Shown piece by piece: positions 7,554 to 18,784 of a DNA stretch of 37,745 nucleotides. The notes under the pieces are model-generated. The model was not told the origin of the DNA, did not search any database, and worked only from the letters and a program-made list of their open reading frames with translations. The translations under genes and the position numbers were made by a program. How positions within the stretch are numbered: position 1 is the first letter of the stretch; the number at the start of each line of letters is the position of its first letter. This DNA comes from a virus, in the IMG/VR virus record IMGVR_UViG_3300047558_000127, positions 1 to 37,745 of that record; one strand, written 5' to 3'.

Positions 7554-7786
7554 GCGATAAGCTAAAGATTACAGTAGATCAGGTAAATCACCCAACACAC
7601 TACACTAGCCATCCAAGCGGTATTGAGGCACTACAGATTACCAGACACATGAACTTCAACTTGGGTAATGCTATGAAGTATATCTGGAGAGCTGGGATTA
7701 AGAGCGAAGAAAAGCATATCGAAGATCTTGAAAAAGCTATCTTCTATATTCAAGACGAGATTAAACGTATTAAGGGTGAGTTTTAG
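7550..7786 (+). CDS. DUF3310 family protein
   Basis: 78 residues matching the DUF3310 (SaV-like) phage family by its signature: NHPTHYTSHPSGIEALQITRH, then NLGNAMKYIWRAG and a helical EDLEKAIFYIQDEI. This family is widespread in phages, commonly near nucleotide-metabolism or replication genes, and has been annotated loosely as nucleotide-kinase-like without firm biochemistry. It starts in ATGA overlap with the HTH gene and sits about 125 bases downstream of a predicted transcription start. Family call is strong; function is not established. Confidence 0.85.
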   Translation: MSDKLKITVDQVNHPTHYTSHPSGIEALQITRHMNFNLGNAMKYIWRAGIKSEEKHIEDLEKAIFYIQDEIKRIKGEF

Positions 7787-8092
7787 TTGGCAAGAAAAAA
7801 AATATCTGCAGCACCAACTAATAGCAAGTTCTCAAGAGAGTATTCAATGCTAATTGACGGGTTTGAGATAGCTCGTGGTGATATAATTAAAGTAAGTGGA
7901 CAATATGGACTAAAGTTCAAATTTGACTCTGTAGTTACAAATACACACACTGGAGCAATCTGGGTAGACTGTTTCGAAGTGTTTCGTGGACAGAGTCAAT
8001 GCTTTAGATCATTTGAGCCAGGGCAAATAAAGAGAATACCTCAGAGAGGTAAGAGAGGAAGAAGACGTGTTGCCAACAGTGAAGCACTATGA
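7787..8092 (+). CDS. Hypothetical basic beta-rich protein
   Basis: 101 residues from a TTG that immediately follows the preceding stop; a purine-rich GGTGAG upstream could serve as ribosome site. The middle alternates strands (MLIDGFEIARGDIIKV, LKFKFDSVVTN, GAIWVDCFEVF), suggesting a small SH3-like or OB-like barrel. The C-terminus is strongly basic (KRIPQRGKRGRRR). Nucleic-acid binding is plausible. I do not recognise the family securely. It overlaps the following oxygenase gene by 26 bases. Confidence 0.6.
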   Translation: MARKKISAAPTNSKFSREYSMLIDGFEIARGDIIKVSGQYGLKFKFDSVVTNTHTGAIWVDCFEVFRGQSQCFRSFEPGQIKRIPQRGKRGRRRVANSEAL

Positions 8093-8807
8093 CTTCCCAA
8101 CGCCAATCTGGGTAATTGACGATTTTTTTGAAGACGAGTTAGCACTTCAAATGTCTAATGAGTTTTACTCATATGACGATGAAAGATGGCTAACAAGAAA
8201 CAATTCTGAGTTTGAGGAAAAGCTTTTATCTACACACTGGGACTGGTATCCTGGAGTATTTTATAGGACATTCTTTGAGTTGGCTTCTCAGGATTTTACC
8301 GATGCTTTAAGCGACATAACTGGAATTAAAAATCTTATTGCCGATTATGGTCTGCATGCAGGAGGAATGCATTTGCATGCTAGTAATGGCAGACTTAATC
8401 TTCATCAAGATGCAAAGATTCACCCAAAGCTAGGTCTTAAAAGAAAACTTAACATAATCATTTATCTCAATAAAAATTGGGAAGAGTCCTGGGGCGGAGA
8501 GCTTGAGTTCTGGGATGATTTGGATGGTGAGCCAAATCAAAAAATTGTTTCTGTATCTCCTAAATTTAATCGTGCAGTGCTATTCCAAACTGATGGAGAT
8601 TTTTGGCATGGGCTACCAGAAATGATTGCAGCACCAAATGGAGAAAATAGACAAAGTATTGCTATGTTTTATTATGTAAATGATGAAGAAAGCATAGACC
8701 TATCAACTAGGGCCAAGTTTGCCCTTACATCTGAGCAAAAGAAGGACGCAAGTCTTGTTGCCAAGAATGAAGAAAGAATGAGAACGGCTTTTAAATATGG
8801 AAGATAA
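8067..8807 (+). CDS. Prolyl-4-hydroxylase-like 2OG-Fe(II) oxygenase
   Basis: 246 residues from a GTG with GAGGAAG upstream. It has the full canonical set: His113-x-Asp115 (NLHQDAKIHP), distal His181 (FWHGLPEM) and Arg195 (ENRQSIAMFYY) for 2-oxoglutarate. A typical core strand-loop lies between them (IIYLNKNWEESWGGELEFWD). This is the P4Hc/2OG-FeII_Oxy_3 pattern found for protein prolyl hydroxylases and related phage enzymes. It lies directly upstream of the terminase genes and overlaps the small subunit by 11 bases. Substrate unknown; a virion or host protein is possible. Confidence 0.82.
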   Translation: MLPTVKHYDFPTPIWVIDDFFEDELALQMSNEFYSYDDERWLTRNNSEFEEKLLSTHWDWYPGVFYRTFFELASQDFTDALSDITGIKNLIADYGLHAGGMHLHASNGRLNLHQDAKIHPKLGLKRKLNIIIYLNKNWEESWGGELEFWDDLDGEPNQKIVSVSPKFNRAVLFQTDGDFWHGLPEMIAAPNGENRQSIAMFYYVNDEESIDLSTRAKFALTSEQKKDASLVAKNEERMRTAFKYGR

Positions 8808-9327
8808 GCTAGTAGAACACCTAGATAATGTAAATAAGGTTGTTGAAAAATACCTTGCTGGTAGCGATCCAACACAGATTTCTAAAGAACTTGCTATGCC
8901 AAGGCAGACAGTTGTGGCATACATTGGTGAGTGGCGACAGATGGCTGCAGATAATGCTGCTATTCGTGCTCGTGCCAAGGAAGCTCTAGTGGGTGCAGAT
9001 ACACACTATACAAAACTAATTAGTAAAGCATATGAGGTTATTGATGAAGCAACAACAACTGCTAACCTAAATGCAAAAACCCAGGGTATCAAACTTGTAA
9101 TGGACCTTGAAAAGACACGTATTGAAATGCTACAGAAAGCAGGATTGCTAGAGAACAAAGAGCTTGCAGAAGAAATGGTTGAGATTGAAGAGAGACAGCA
9201 AGCACTTATTGAGATCCTAAAAGACATTGCTTCAGAATATCCAGAAATTCGTGATGAAATTATGCGAAGACTATCAAAGGTAAGCAAGCAAAAAGAAACA
9301 ATAGTGATTGTGAATAATAATGTTTGA
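8797..9327 (+). CDS. terS-like: Putative terminase small subunit
   Basis: 176 residues with an N-terminal helix-turn-helix (YLAGSDPTQISKELAMPRQTVVAYIGEW) followed by a long helical region (residues 75-165) rich in Glu, Lys and Leu that would oligomerise. This architecture, and the 8-base overlap with the large terminase gene downstream, fit the small terminase subunit that recognises phage DNA and regulates the motor. Sequence motifs of small subunits are weak in general, so the assignment leans on position and shape. Confidence 0.72.
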   Translation: MEDKLVEHLDNVNKVVEKYLAGSDPTQISKELAMPRQTVVAYIGEWRQMAADNAAIRARAKEALVGADTHYTKLISKAYEVIDEATTTANLNAKTQGIKLVMDLEKTRIEMLQKAGLLENKELAEEMVEIEERQQALIEILKDIASEYPEIRDEIMRRLSKVSKQKETIVIVNNNV

Positions 9328-11098
9328 TGATTTTTTAGAGGCTCTTAAGTCTGATGCATTTGCTGAGATTCCAGTAGATGCTAAGACTTTCGTGGAGGGT
9401 GAAGATTATCTAAACCAGCCACCACTATCAGAAGTCCAGTATGACATTGTGGAGGCAATGAGTCAGATCTATAAGCTAGATGATCTGATTTACCTAATGG
9501 GAGAAACTGATGGTCGAAGATACTATAAGAAATACACCAAGAACGAAGTTATTCTACAACTTGGCAAGGGGTCTGGTAAAGACTTTACCTCAACAGTTGC
9601 TTGTGCTTATATTGTATATAAGTTACTTTGTCTTAAGGATCCTGCACGTTATTTTGGTAAGCCTAGTGGCGATGCCATTGACATCATTAACGTCGCTATT
9701 AACGCACAGCAGGCGAAGAACGTATTCTTTAAAGGCTTTAAAACTAAGATTGAAAAATCGGCTTGGTTCGCTGGAAAATATAATCCAAAAGCAGAATCCA
9801 TCGAATTTGATAAGTCTATCACAGTATACTCAGGTCACTCAGAAAGAGAGTCGCATGAGGGTCTCAACCTTATCCTTGCTGTTCTTGACGAGATTTCTGG
9901 TTTTGCTACAGAAATTGGAACTGGTAATGATCAAGGTAAGACTGCTGATAACATCTACAAGGCATTCCGTGCTTCTGTAGACTCTCGTTTCCCAGACTTA
10001 GGAAAGGTAGCACTTCTATCCTTCCCTCGTTTTCCTGGCGACTTTATCTCAACAAGATATGATGCAGTTATTGCAGAAAAAGAAACGGTACATAAGACTC
10101 ATAAGTTTATTATGAATGAAGATCTTCCAGAAGATGCTGAAGGAAACTCTCTAGAGATTGAATGGGATGAGGATACAATTGTTTCTTACAAGTATCCAGG
10201 AATGTTTGCACTCAAGCGTCCTACATGGGTTGTAAACCCTACACGTAAGATTGATGACTTTAAGCTTGCGTTCTTTACTGATATTGGAGATGCTATGCAA
10301 CGTTTTGCATGTGTTCCAACATTCTCGTCAGATGCATTCTTTAAGCAACGTGATAAGGTTCGTGCAGCAATGACAATTAGGAATCCTCTAGATACCTTTA
10401 GAAGATTTGAACCAAACTTTGAGCCAGATCCAGATAAGATTTATTATGTACATGCTGACCTTGCACAGCGTCATGACAAGTGTGCTGTAGCAATTGCTCA
10501 CGTAGAAAAATGGGTAAATGTTCAGGTAGTTAAAGATTACGAACAGATTTCTCCAATTGTAGTAGTAGATGCAGTAGCATGGTGGGAGCCAAAGATTGAA
10601 GGCCCCGTAGATCTATCTGAGGTAAAACAATGGATTCAAAATTTGCGTAGAGTTGGATTTAACATTGGACTTGTCTCGTTTGACCGCTGGCAGTCATTTG
10701 ATATTCAGAATGAGCTAAAAGCTGTTGGAATGAGAACTGATACTGTTTCTGTTGGTAAGAAACATTATGAAGATATGGCCATGCTAGTCTATGAGGATAG
10801 AGTAGCTATGCCAGCAATTGAGTTACTGTTTGAAGAACTTACAGAGCTTAAGATTACTAAGAATGGTAAGAATGTAGACCACCCACGTAAGCTGTCTAAA
10901 GACTTAGCTGACGCTGTCTGTGGTTCCATTTTTGGTGCCATAAGTCACACACCAAGAGACCTGAACCTTGAAGTAGAGATTCATACTTTTAGGGATAGAC
11001 CTAAAAATCAGGTTGACAAACAAAAAGATAGTGTGATAGAATATAAACCTATGCCAAAAGAGGTAAAAGACTACTTGGATAGGTTCAATTTAATATAA
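9320..11098 (+). CDS. terL: Terminase large subunit
   Basis: 592 residues, the packaging motor ATPase-nuclease. The ATPase shows Walker A at residues 82-87 (GKGSGK) and Walker B ending Asp190-Glu191 (LILAVLDEISG), with a coupling-motif-like LLSFPRFPG later. The nuclease half begins with a strand carrying Asp380 (YYVHADLAQRHDKCAVAI), an RNase-H-like first metal ligand, and continues through VSFDRWQS and a late acidic motif (KDLADAVCGSIF). The order and length are typical. The last 90 bases contain a predicted promoter for the secreted protein that follows. Confidence 0.92.
   Translation: MFDDFLEALKSDAFAEIPVDAKTFVEGEDYLNQPPLSEVQYDIVEAMSQIYKLDDLIYLMGETDGRRYYKKYTKNEVILQLGKGSGKDFTSTVACAYIVYKLLCLKDPARYFGKPSGDAIDIINVAINAQQAKNVFFKGFKTKIEKSAWFAGKYNPKAESIEFDKSITVYSGHSERESHEGLNLILAVLDEISGFATEIGTGNDQGKTADNIYKAFRASVDSRFPDLGKVALLSFPRFPGDFISTRYDAVIAEKETVHKTHKFIMNEDLPEDAEGNSLEIEWDEDTIVSYKYPGMFALKRPTWVVNPTRKIDDFKLAFFTDIGDAMQRFACVPTFSSDAFFKQRDKVRAAMTIRNPLDTFRRFEPNFEPDPDKIYYVHADLAQRHDKCAVAIAHVEKWVNVQVVKDYEQISPIVVVDAVAWWEPKIEGPVDLSEVKQWIQNLRRVGFNIGLVSFDRWQSFDIQNELKAVGMRTDTVSVGKKHYEDMAMLVYEDRVAMPAIELLFEELTELKITKNGKNVDHPRKLSKDLADAVCGSIFGAISHTPRDLNLEVEIHTFRDRPKNQVDKQKDSVIEYKPMPKEVKDYLDRFNLI
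11013..11042 (+). promoter_or_regulatory. Promoter for secreted protein gene
   Basis: TTGACA (11013-11018), 18-base spacer, and extended -10 TGA-TAGAAT (11034-11042), inside the end of the terminase gene. A start near 11049 would give a leader of about 80 bases to ATG 11128. A second -10-like TATAAT lies at 11094-11099 without a clear -35. Confidence 0.55.
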
Positions 11099-11127
11099 TG
11101 ATAATGATAGAAAAGGAAAACATATAT

Positions 11128-12129
11128 ATGACTTCACTAAAGAAGATCGCATTTGGCTTGGTTGCAGCCACAGCTCTTGCAACATCACTAATTGCAACAC
11201 CTGCAAGTGCTGCAGTTTCAACTGCTCTAACTGTTGGCGGTTCGTCAGCTGTTGGTGGCACAGCTATTTCAGCACCTGTTGCACTACCAGTTCCTGCAGA
11301 CAACTCTGTAGATGCTGCTGACGCACTCAAGATTGGCCTAACTGGTCTTGACACTGGTACTGTTGTTACTGCTGTAGCAACTAACGGAAAGATCGTTACT
11401 GCTCTTTCTACTAGCGATGCACGAGTAACTGCTTCTGCAGGTGCTTCATCTGTATCAGTTAATACTGGTACTGGTACTACTGCAGACCTATACGTATTTA
11501 CCACTACTACTGCAGTTGGTACTGTGGCAGTTACTGTTGGTGGAAATACTACCACCTATTACTTCCAGGGTACTGCTGGTGCACTAAACGCAATTGAGCT
11601 TGCTGGTGCTACTACTGGTGCTGCTGGTACTGTATATACTGCAACTGTAAAGGGTGTTGACGTATTTGGTAATGCTAAGGGTAATGCTGCTATCAGCCTT
11701 CAGGTTGTAACAAGTACTGCATCAACCACTTATTCACTAACTACTGATACTGCAACTGCAACTCTTGGTTCAAAGACTCAGGACATCACTCTTCCAGCAA
11801 CTGGAACTGTACGTCTTATTGCAACTGCAACTGTTGCTTCTGCTGTAACTGGTCTTGCAACTCCTGTTGCTGTTCGTGTTGCAGACGTAACTGTTCGTGA
11901 CCTTGCTTCTGAGCTTGCTGCTGAGAAGGCTGCTCGTGCTGCTGACAAGGTAGTTGCAGATAAGGCTGTTGCTGATGCACTTGCTCTTGTTGCTGCTAAG
12001 GATGCAGAACTTGCAAAGGCAAAGGCAGACAATGCTGCATCTGTAGATGCTCTAAAGAAGGCATTTAATGCACTTGCAACTAAGTGGAACAAGAAGAATC
12101 CAAAGGCAAAGGTTGCCCTACTTAAGTAA
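11128..12129 (+). CDS. Secreted S-layer-like protein with coiled-coil tail
   Basis: 333 residues from ATG 11128, preferred over 11098 because AAAGGA precedes it and it begins a perfect signal peptide: basic KK, hydrophobic core (IAFGLVAATALATSLIA), cleavage near TPASA-AVS. The mature part is Thr/Val/Gly/Ala-rich beta sheet (residues about 30-260, resembling bacterial Ig-like repeats). Then comes an Ala/Lys/Asp helical coiled coil (residues 265-320) and a basic end (KWNKKNPKAKVALLK). It resembles actinobacterial surface-layer or cell-wall proteins. Lying just after terminase with its own promoter and terminator-like hairpin, it may be a recruited host surface gene or a virion decoration protein. 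Function inferred only. Confidence 0.75.
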   Translation: MTSLKKIAFGLVAATALATSLIATPASAAVSTALTVGGSSAVGGTAISAPVALPVPADNSVDAADALKIGLTGLDTGTVVTAVATNGKIVTALSTSDARVTASAGASSVSVNTGTGTTADLYVFTTTTAVGTVAVTVGGNTTTYYFQGTAGALNAIELAGATTGAAGTVYTATVKGVDVFGNAKGNAAISLQVVTSTASTTYSLTTDTATATLGSKTQDITLPATGTVRLIATATVASAVTGLATPVAVRVADVTVRDLASELAAEKAARAADKVVADKAVADALALVAAKDAELAKAKADNAASVDALKKAFNALATKWNKKNPKAKVALLK

Positions 12130-12142
12130 TAAGTAGTATAAT
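12113..12142 (+). promoter_or_regulatory. Promoter for nrdI-nrdE
   Basis: TTGCCC (12113-12118), 18-base spacer, perfect TATAAT (12137-12142), overlapping the stop of the upstream gene. The predicted start near 12149 places the following hairpin at the 5' end of the nrd transcript. Confidence 0.5.
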
Positions 12143-12143
12143 A

Positions 12144-12175
12144 GTAGGGGGAGAGCGTAAAAACTCTCCCCTTAC
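12144..12175 (+). terminator. Strong hairpin between secreted protein and nrdI
   Basis: A 12-bp stem (arms 12144-12155 and 12164-12175, core GGGGAGAG/CTCTCCCC, one G-T pair) with an 8-base loop CGTAAAAA. It is followed by TTGTC rather than a long T-run, so it may be a weak terminator of the upstream gene or a 5' stabilising hairpin of the nrd mRNA. Confidence 0.6.
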
Positions 12176-12206
12176 TTGTCTAAAAATCAAAGGAGCAGAG
12201 AACTTT

Positions 12207-12600
12207 ATGAACGTGGGTATCGTTTATTTCTCTAACCATTCTGGAAACACAAAGAAGTTTGCTGAAAAGATTTCAGACAACCCCATTAGAATTCCCATCA
12301 AGTGGGACTCAGAGAATCCATTAGTTGTATCTAACAAATATGTTCTTTGTGTACCAACATATGGTGGAGGTAGCGAATCAAGTGCTATACCTCGTCAGGT
12401 AAGAAACTTTTTAAATATCCCTGAGAATAGGGATCTCTTAGTCGCAGTAATTGGACTAGGAAACACTAATTTTGGAGAACATTTCTGCAAAGCAGCAGAT
12501 ATAATATCAGCTAAAACTGGAAAGCCAGTGTTGGCAAGAGTAGAGATTTTTGGGACATCAGAAGATGTACAAAGAGTAAAGGATAGGTTGGAGAAGATAA

Positions 12601-12608
<8 letters not shown>
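12207..12608 (+). CDS. nrdI: NrdI flavodoxin-like protein
   Basis: 133 residues, the flavodoxin that supplies oxidant to NrdF for assembly of the metal-tyrosyl radical in class Ib ribonucleotide reductase. The FMN phosphate loop is [10 protein letters not shown] near the N-terminus. The family-specific 50s/80s regions [20 protein letters not shown] and [18 protein letters not shown] are clear. AAGGAG precedes the ATG with suitable spacing. It overlaps nrdE by 8 bases. Order nrdI-nrdE-nrdF is standard for class Ib operons; no nrdH redoxin is seen beside it. Confidence 0.93.
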
Positions 12609-15686
<3,078 letters not shown>

Positions 15687-15700
15687 TTAGATAAATGATT

Positions 15701-15729
15701 GGCCCCTCTTCGGAGGGGCCTTTCTTTTT
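15701..15729 (+). terminator. Rho-independent terminator after nrdF
   Basis: Perfect 8-bp GC-rich stem GGCCCCTC/GAGGGGCC closed by a TTCG tetraloop (15701-15720), followed by TTTCTTTTT. This is the clearest intrinsic terminator in the window. Confidence 0.95.
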
Positions 15730-15741
15730 ATGAAACTGGTG

Positions 15742-15747
15742 TATAAT
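15742..15747 (+). promoter_or_regulatory. -10 box upstream of PA14 protein gene
   Basis: TATAAT directly preceded by TG, 13 bases after the terminator T-run. No good -35 is visible. The start would be near 15754, giving a 32-base leader that contains AAGGAG (15773-15778) seven bases before the TTG start. Confidence 0.55.
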
Positions 15748-15785
15748 TAGATTAGAAAACTTCTAACCCCACAAGGAGACCCCAC

Positions 15786-18251
15786 TTGAAGAAGTTCTTG
15801 ATTCGGCTTAGCTTAACTGGAATATTGCTATTTTTATGGCTTTTATTTGCACCGTCTGAGTCTGCAAAAGCAGAAGAAGTGACTGTGCAGGTTTCCCCTA
15901 CCCCAACAAATGAAACATCTACAGCAACCATACAGGCAACTGCTGCAGATTCTATACAGCAAGCACAAACAGCAATTGCTAATGCAGATGCTCAAATAGC
16001 TACAGTCTCAACTGATGCCAGATCTTTAAATGATTCATCTCTAGTAGATCAAGCTATATCAAATGCACAATCTGCAATTGATGCCGTAGCAACAAATATT
16101 CAGGTGGTACAGGAATCCGTACAGACATTAAATTCTGCTCAAGAATCAGTAACAGTACAAACATCTATTGTAGACTCAGCAACAGCTATTGTTAACAATG
16201 CAACCTCAACTTTGCAGCAAGCAACACAAACATTAGAGTCTCAAACTGCTGTAGTAGATCAAGCACAAACAAATTTGACAAACGCTCAGGCTGATTTGCA
16301 ATCTGCATCGGATGCCGTTGATGCACAAATCCCAGTTGTTGATACAGCTCAGACAAATAAAAATACAGCACAAGCGATAGTTGATTCCAATTCTTCTGCT
16401 GGGCTAACTATGACTGTATACCAAGATCGTGGGTATAATAACGCCCCACCTATGGGTGCTGGAACTATAGTTTCTGTAACCACTGATACAAATGGTATTA
16501 ATGAGCCTTGGGGTGGAGGTGGGCCTGCTAATACATACCCAGAAGACTTCCAGGTAAGATGGCAGGGTATTTGGACACCTCAGTATACTGGAACACAGTG
16601 GATTTATGCTCCAGCAGATGATGGAACAAGATTATATCTTGATGGCCAATTAGTAATTAATGACTGGTTTGATAAAGGTGGTGGTGGTTCTACTGCTGCT
16701 GTTCAAACAACCTCTGGAGTTGGAAAAGCATTAGATTTTTGGTTTTATGAAAATGGTGGTGGAGCATCTGTTTCTTTAATGCGTTATACAGGAAATGGAT
16801 ACTGGGAAGTAATTCCAGCATCAGAATTTTCGACATCTTCTGCTACACCAGAACAACAAGCAGCACTACTATCTGCAATTCAGACCCTGACAGCAGAGCA
16901 ATCTACATTAGTTGTCTTACAACAAATTGAAAGCAACGCATCTGATGTTGTAGCAGATAAGCAAATAGTCCTAGTTAATGAAACTCAAAACCTAACAAAT
17001 GCTCAGCAAAACCTAACAACTGCTACAGAAAACCTAACAACTGCTATAGAAAACCTAACAAATCAGGCAACAATGTTAGATAATCTTGAGTCTCAATCTC
17101 AATCAGCAGAAATAGCTGTTTCTATTGCTGTTGGCAATCTTAACATTTCTGTTCAAACAATGCAGAACAACGTTTCAAATGCTCAATCAGCATATACTGA
17201 TCAAGCCAACCTAGAAGAGCAACAGCGTCAGGCTGCCATAGCTGCAGAACAAGCTAGACAGGCTGAGATTGCCAGACTAGCTGCTGAGGCAGAGGCTGCA
17301 AGAATTGCTGCACAACAAGCTTATGAAGCAGAGCAAGCAAGACTTGCTGCAGAAGCACAGGCAAAAGCAGAAGCTGATGCAAAAGCAGCAGCAGAGGCTG
17401 CAGCCAAAGCAGAAGCAGATCGTTTAGCTGCAGAAGCAGCTGCCAAAGCAGAGGCAGACAGAATTGCAGCAGAAGCAGCAGCTAAAGCTGAAGCAGATAG
17501 GATTGCTGCAGAACAGGCTGCTCAAGCAGAGGCTGATAGGATTGCTGCAGAGCAAGCAGCAGCAGAAGAGGCAGCAAAGCTAGCAGCAGAACAAGCTGCA
17601 CTTGAAGCAGAGGCCAAGGCTGAGGCAGATAGATTGGCAGCTGAAAAAGCTGCTGCAGATGCTCAAGCTAAAGCTGATGCAGAAGCTGCTGCTAAAGCTG
17701 AAGCAGAAAGACTTGCTGCAGAAGAAGCAGCAAAACAGCCAGAAGCAATTATTGAAAATGCAAATGCTGATGGCGTAATAACTGCAGAAGAAAAAGCAGC
17801 AATTGTAGATTCTCTAGTTTCAGACTTGAAGCCAGGAGAAGCATTAACATCTGAGCAAATTCAAAATGCTGGAATTGAATATAAAGATCTTCCACCAGAA
17901 ACTCCAGTAGATGTACGTACAGATGAAAGTGGAAACGCAGTTGTGATTACAGCACAAGATGCAGCAAATATAGAATTAATTTCTGATCCAGGAGCATTGG
18001 TTCAGGAATTACTTACTGATCCAGGGGCAGCAATTGCAGCACTGGGTAGTATTGGGGCTGACATGTCCCCACAAGAAAGAGAAGAAGCAACACACATGGT
18101 TGTAGCCACCGTTGTTGCTGCAGGAGCAGCCATGAATGCTATTGGTTTAGCAGGAGCAGGTGGCGGTAGTGCTCCTTCAGCACCTAGAGGTGGAGGTTCA
18201 CCTAGTGGTGGAAATTCTGGTGGAACAACAAGGAGAAATGAAAAATGGTAA
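15786..18251 (+). CDS. Exported PA14-domain, coiled-coil surface or virion protein
   Basis: 821 residues from a TTG with AAGGAG upstream. An N-terminal signal peptide or anchor (KKFLIRLSLTGILLFLWLLF, then SESAKA) leads into a long helical region. A PA14 carbohydrate-binding-type domain follows at about residues 205-350, with diagnostic VRWQGIWTPQYTGTQWIYA, DDGTRLYLDGQ and VINDWFD. Residues about 475-655 are TolA-like Ala/Glu/Lys repeats (AEAAAKAEADRIAAE units), then an acidic segment, and a Gly/Ser-rich end (SAPRGGGSPSGG). PA14 domains bind glycans in adhesins and toxins. It could be a phage fibre or adhesin, or a host-envelope protein made during infection; the signal peptide favours export. 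Two small membrane genes follow without a gap. Confidence 0.78.
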   Translation: MKKFLIRLSLTGILLFLWLLFAPSESAKAEEVTVQVSPTPTNETSTATIQATAADSIQQAQTAIANADAQIATVSTDARSLNDSSLVDQAISNAQSAIDAVATNIQVVQESVQTLNSAQESVTVQTSIVDSATAIVNNATSTLQQATQTLESQTAVVDQAQTNLTNAQADLQSASDAVDAQIPVVDTAQTNKNTAQAIVDSNSSAGLTMTVYQDRGYNNAPPMGAGTIVSVTTDTNGINEPWGGGGPANTYPEDFQVRWQGIWTPQYTGTQWIYAPADDGTRLYLDGQLVINDWFDKGGGGSTAAVQTTSGVGKALDFWFYENGGGASVSLMRYTGNGYWEVIPASEFSTSSATPEQQAALLSAIQTLTAEQSTLVVLQQIESNASDVVADKQIVLVNETQNLTNAQQNLTTATENLTTAIENLTNQATMLDNLESQSQSAEIAVSIAVGNLNISVQTMQNNVSNAQSAYTDQANLEEQQRQAAIAAEQARQAEIARLAAEAEAARIAAQQAYEAEQARLAAEAQAKAEADAKAAAEAAAKAEADRLAAEAAAKAEADRIAAEAAAKAEADRIAAEQAAQAEADRIAAEQAAAEEAAKLAAEQAALEAEAKAEADRLAAEKAAADAQAKADAEAAAKAEAERLAAEEAAKQPEAIIENANADGVITAEEKAAIVDSLVSDLKPGEALTSEQIQNAGIEYKDLPPETPVDVRTDESGNAVVITAQDAANIELISDPGALVQELLTDPGAAIAALGSIGADMSPQEREEATHMVVATVVAAGAAMNAIGLAGAGGGSAPSAPRGGGSPSGGNSGGTTRRNEKW

Positions 18252-18415
18252 AGTTCTTCAAGGATATGATTGACCAGCTTTGGACACTCCTAGGAATGTT
18301 CATTGCATGGGTCGTTCTAGATGGAAGTGCAAAGACAGTTGTTGGGTATGCGATAGTAGGAACCATGTTTGCATGGGTTGTTACCTACCCTATAAGAAAC
18401 AGAGAGGAAGACTAA
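18245..18415 (+). CDS. Small membrane protein
   Basis: 56 residues. The start overlaps the preceding stop (ATGGTAA) and the stop overlaps the next ATG (TAATG). It carries two hydrophobic stretches, LWTLLGMFIAWVVLDG and VVGYAIVGTMFAWVVTY, separated by GSAK, with charged ends (RNREED). Two short membrane helices fit a holin-like or membrane accessory role, especially as the following gene is also holin-like. It is below usual ORF cut-offs but well supported by coupling on both sides. Confidence 0.7.
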   Translation: MVKFFKDMIDQLWTLLGMFIAWVVLDGSAKTVVGYAIVGTMFAWVVTYPIRNREED

Positions 18416-18705
18416 TGGCAACTAAGAAAGAACCAGGAACAGTTGCAGCAAAACCCCAGGGCCAAAAGGCTCTGTCTAACGTCCTCATGAGAATCGTTGC
18501 AGTATTTGCAGCAAACGGTCTTGGAGTACTTGGTGCAGGAGCTGTTGTAGGAATTGATACCCTACAGGCAGTATTTCTTGCAGGATTGCTGGGTGTAGCC
18601 ACAGTCGTAGAGAAGCTTGCAAGAGCCTTTCTTGATGACGGCAAGCTTACAATTGCTGAAATCAATGAAGCATTCGCTACAGTCGATAAAAAACAAGTTA
18701 AATAA
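18415..18705 (+). CDS. Holin-like membrane protein
   Basis: 96 residues from ATG 18415, with GAGGAAG upstream; the longer frame from 18280 lies inside the previous gene. After a polar N-terminus (KKEPGTVAAKPQGQK) come two hydrophobic segments, about residues 27-48 (IVAVFAANGLGVLGAGAVVG) and 52-66 (TLQAVFLAGLLGVATVV). A charged tail follows (EKLARAFLDDGKLTIAEIN). This is the layout of many small phage holins. The endolysin gene is 10 kb away, so the call is by topology only. Confidence 0.6.
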   Translation: MATKKEPGTVAAKPQGQKALSNVLMRIVAVFAANGLGVLGAGAVVGIDTLQAVFLAGLLGVATVVEKLARAFLDDGKLTIAEINEAFATVDKKQVK

Positions 18706-18723
18706 TCATTATTTTGGGGTAAC

Positions 18724-18752
18724 TTGACAGGGTCCCCTAGTTCATGTATACT
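18724..18752 (+). promoter_or_regulatory. Consensus promoter for the proteasome-like gene
   Basis: TTGACA (18724-18729), exactly 17 bases, TATACT (18747-18752). Start expected near 18759, leaving a 26-base leader with AGGGGA (18773-18778) six bases before ATG 18785. Confidence 0.8.
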
Positions 18753-18783
18753 TATTACAAGTATCTAGAGCTAGGGGATTTTT
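18733..18783 (+). terminator. Terminator-like hairpin overlapping the promoter
   Basis: TCCCCTAG (18733-18740) pairs with CTAGGGGA (18771-18778), with an inner stem ATACTT/AAGTAT (18748-18753, 18759-18764), followed by TTTTT (18779-18783). Only transcripts entering from upstream contain the left arm; transcripts started at the embedded promoter do not. Confidence 0.6.
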
Positions 18784-18784
18784 C

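Noticed and set aside
11085-11555. 156-residue ORF on the - strand
   Set aside because: Shadow of the Thr/Val-rich secreted protein; its low-complexity sequence is the complement of GTT/ACT-rich codons, and no ribosome site is present.
17210-17745. DNA-level tandem repeat in the 821-residue protein gene
   Set aside because: The repeats are at amino-acid level (Ala/Glu/Lys) with varied codons; no exact DNA array.
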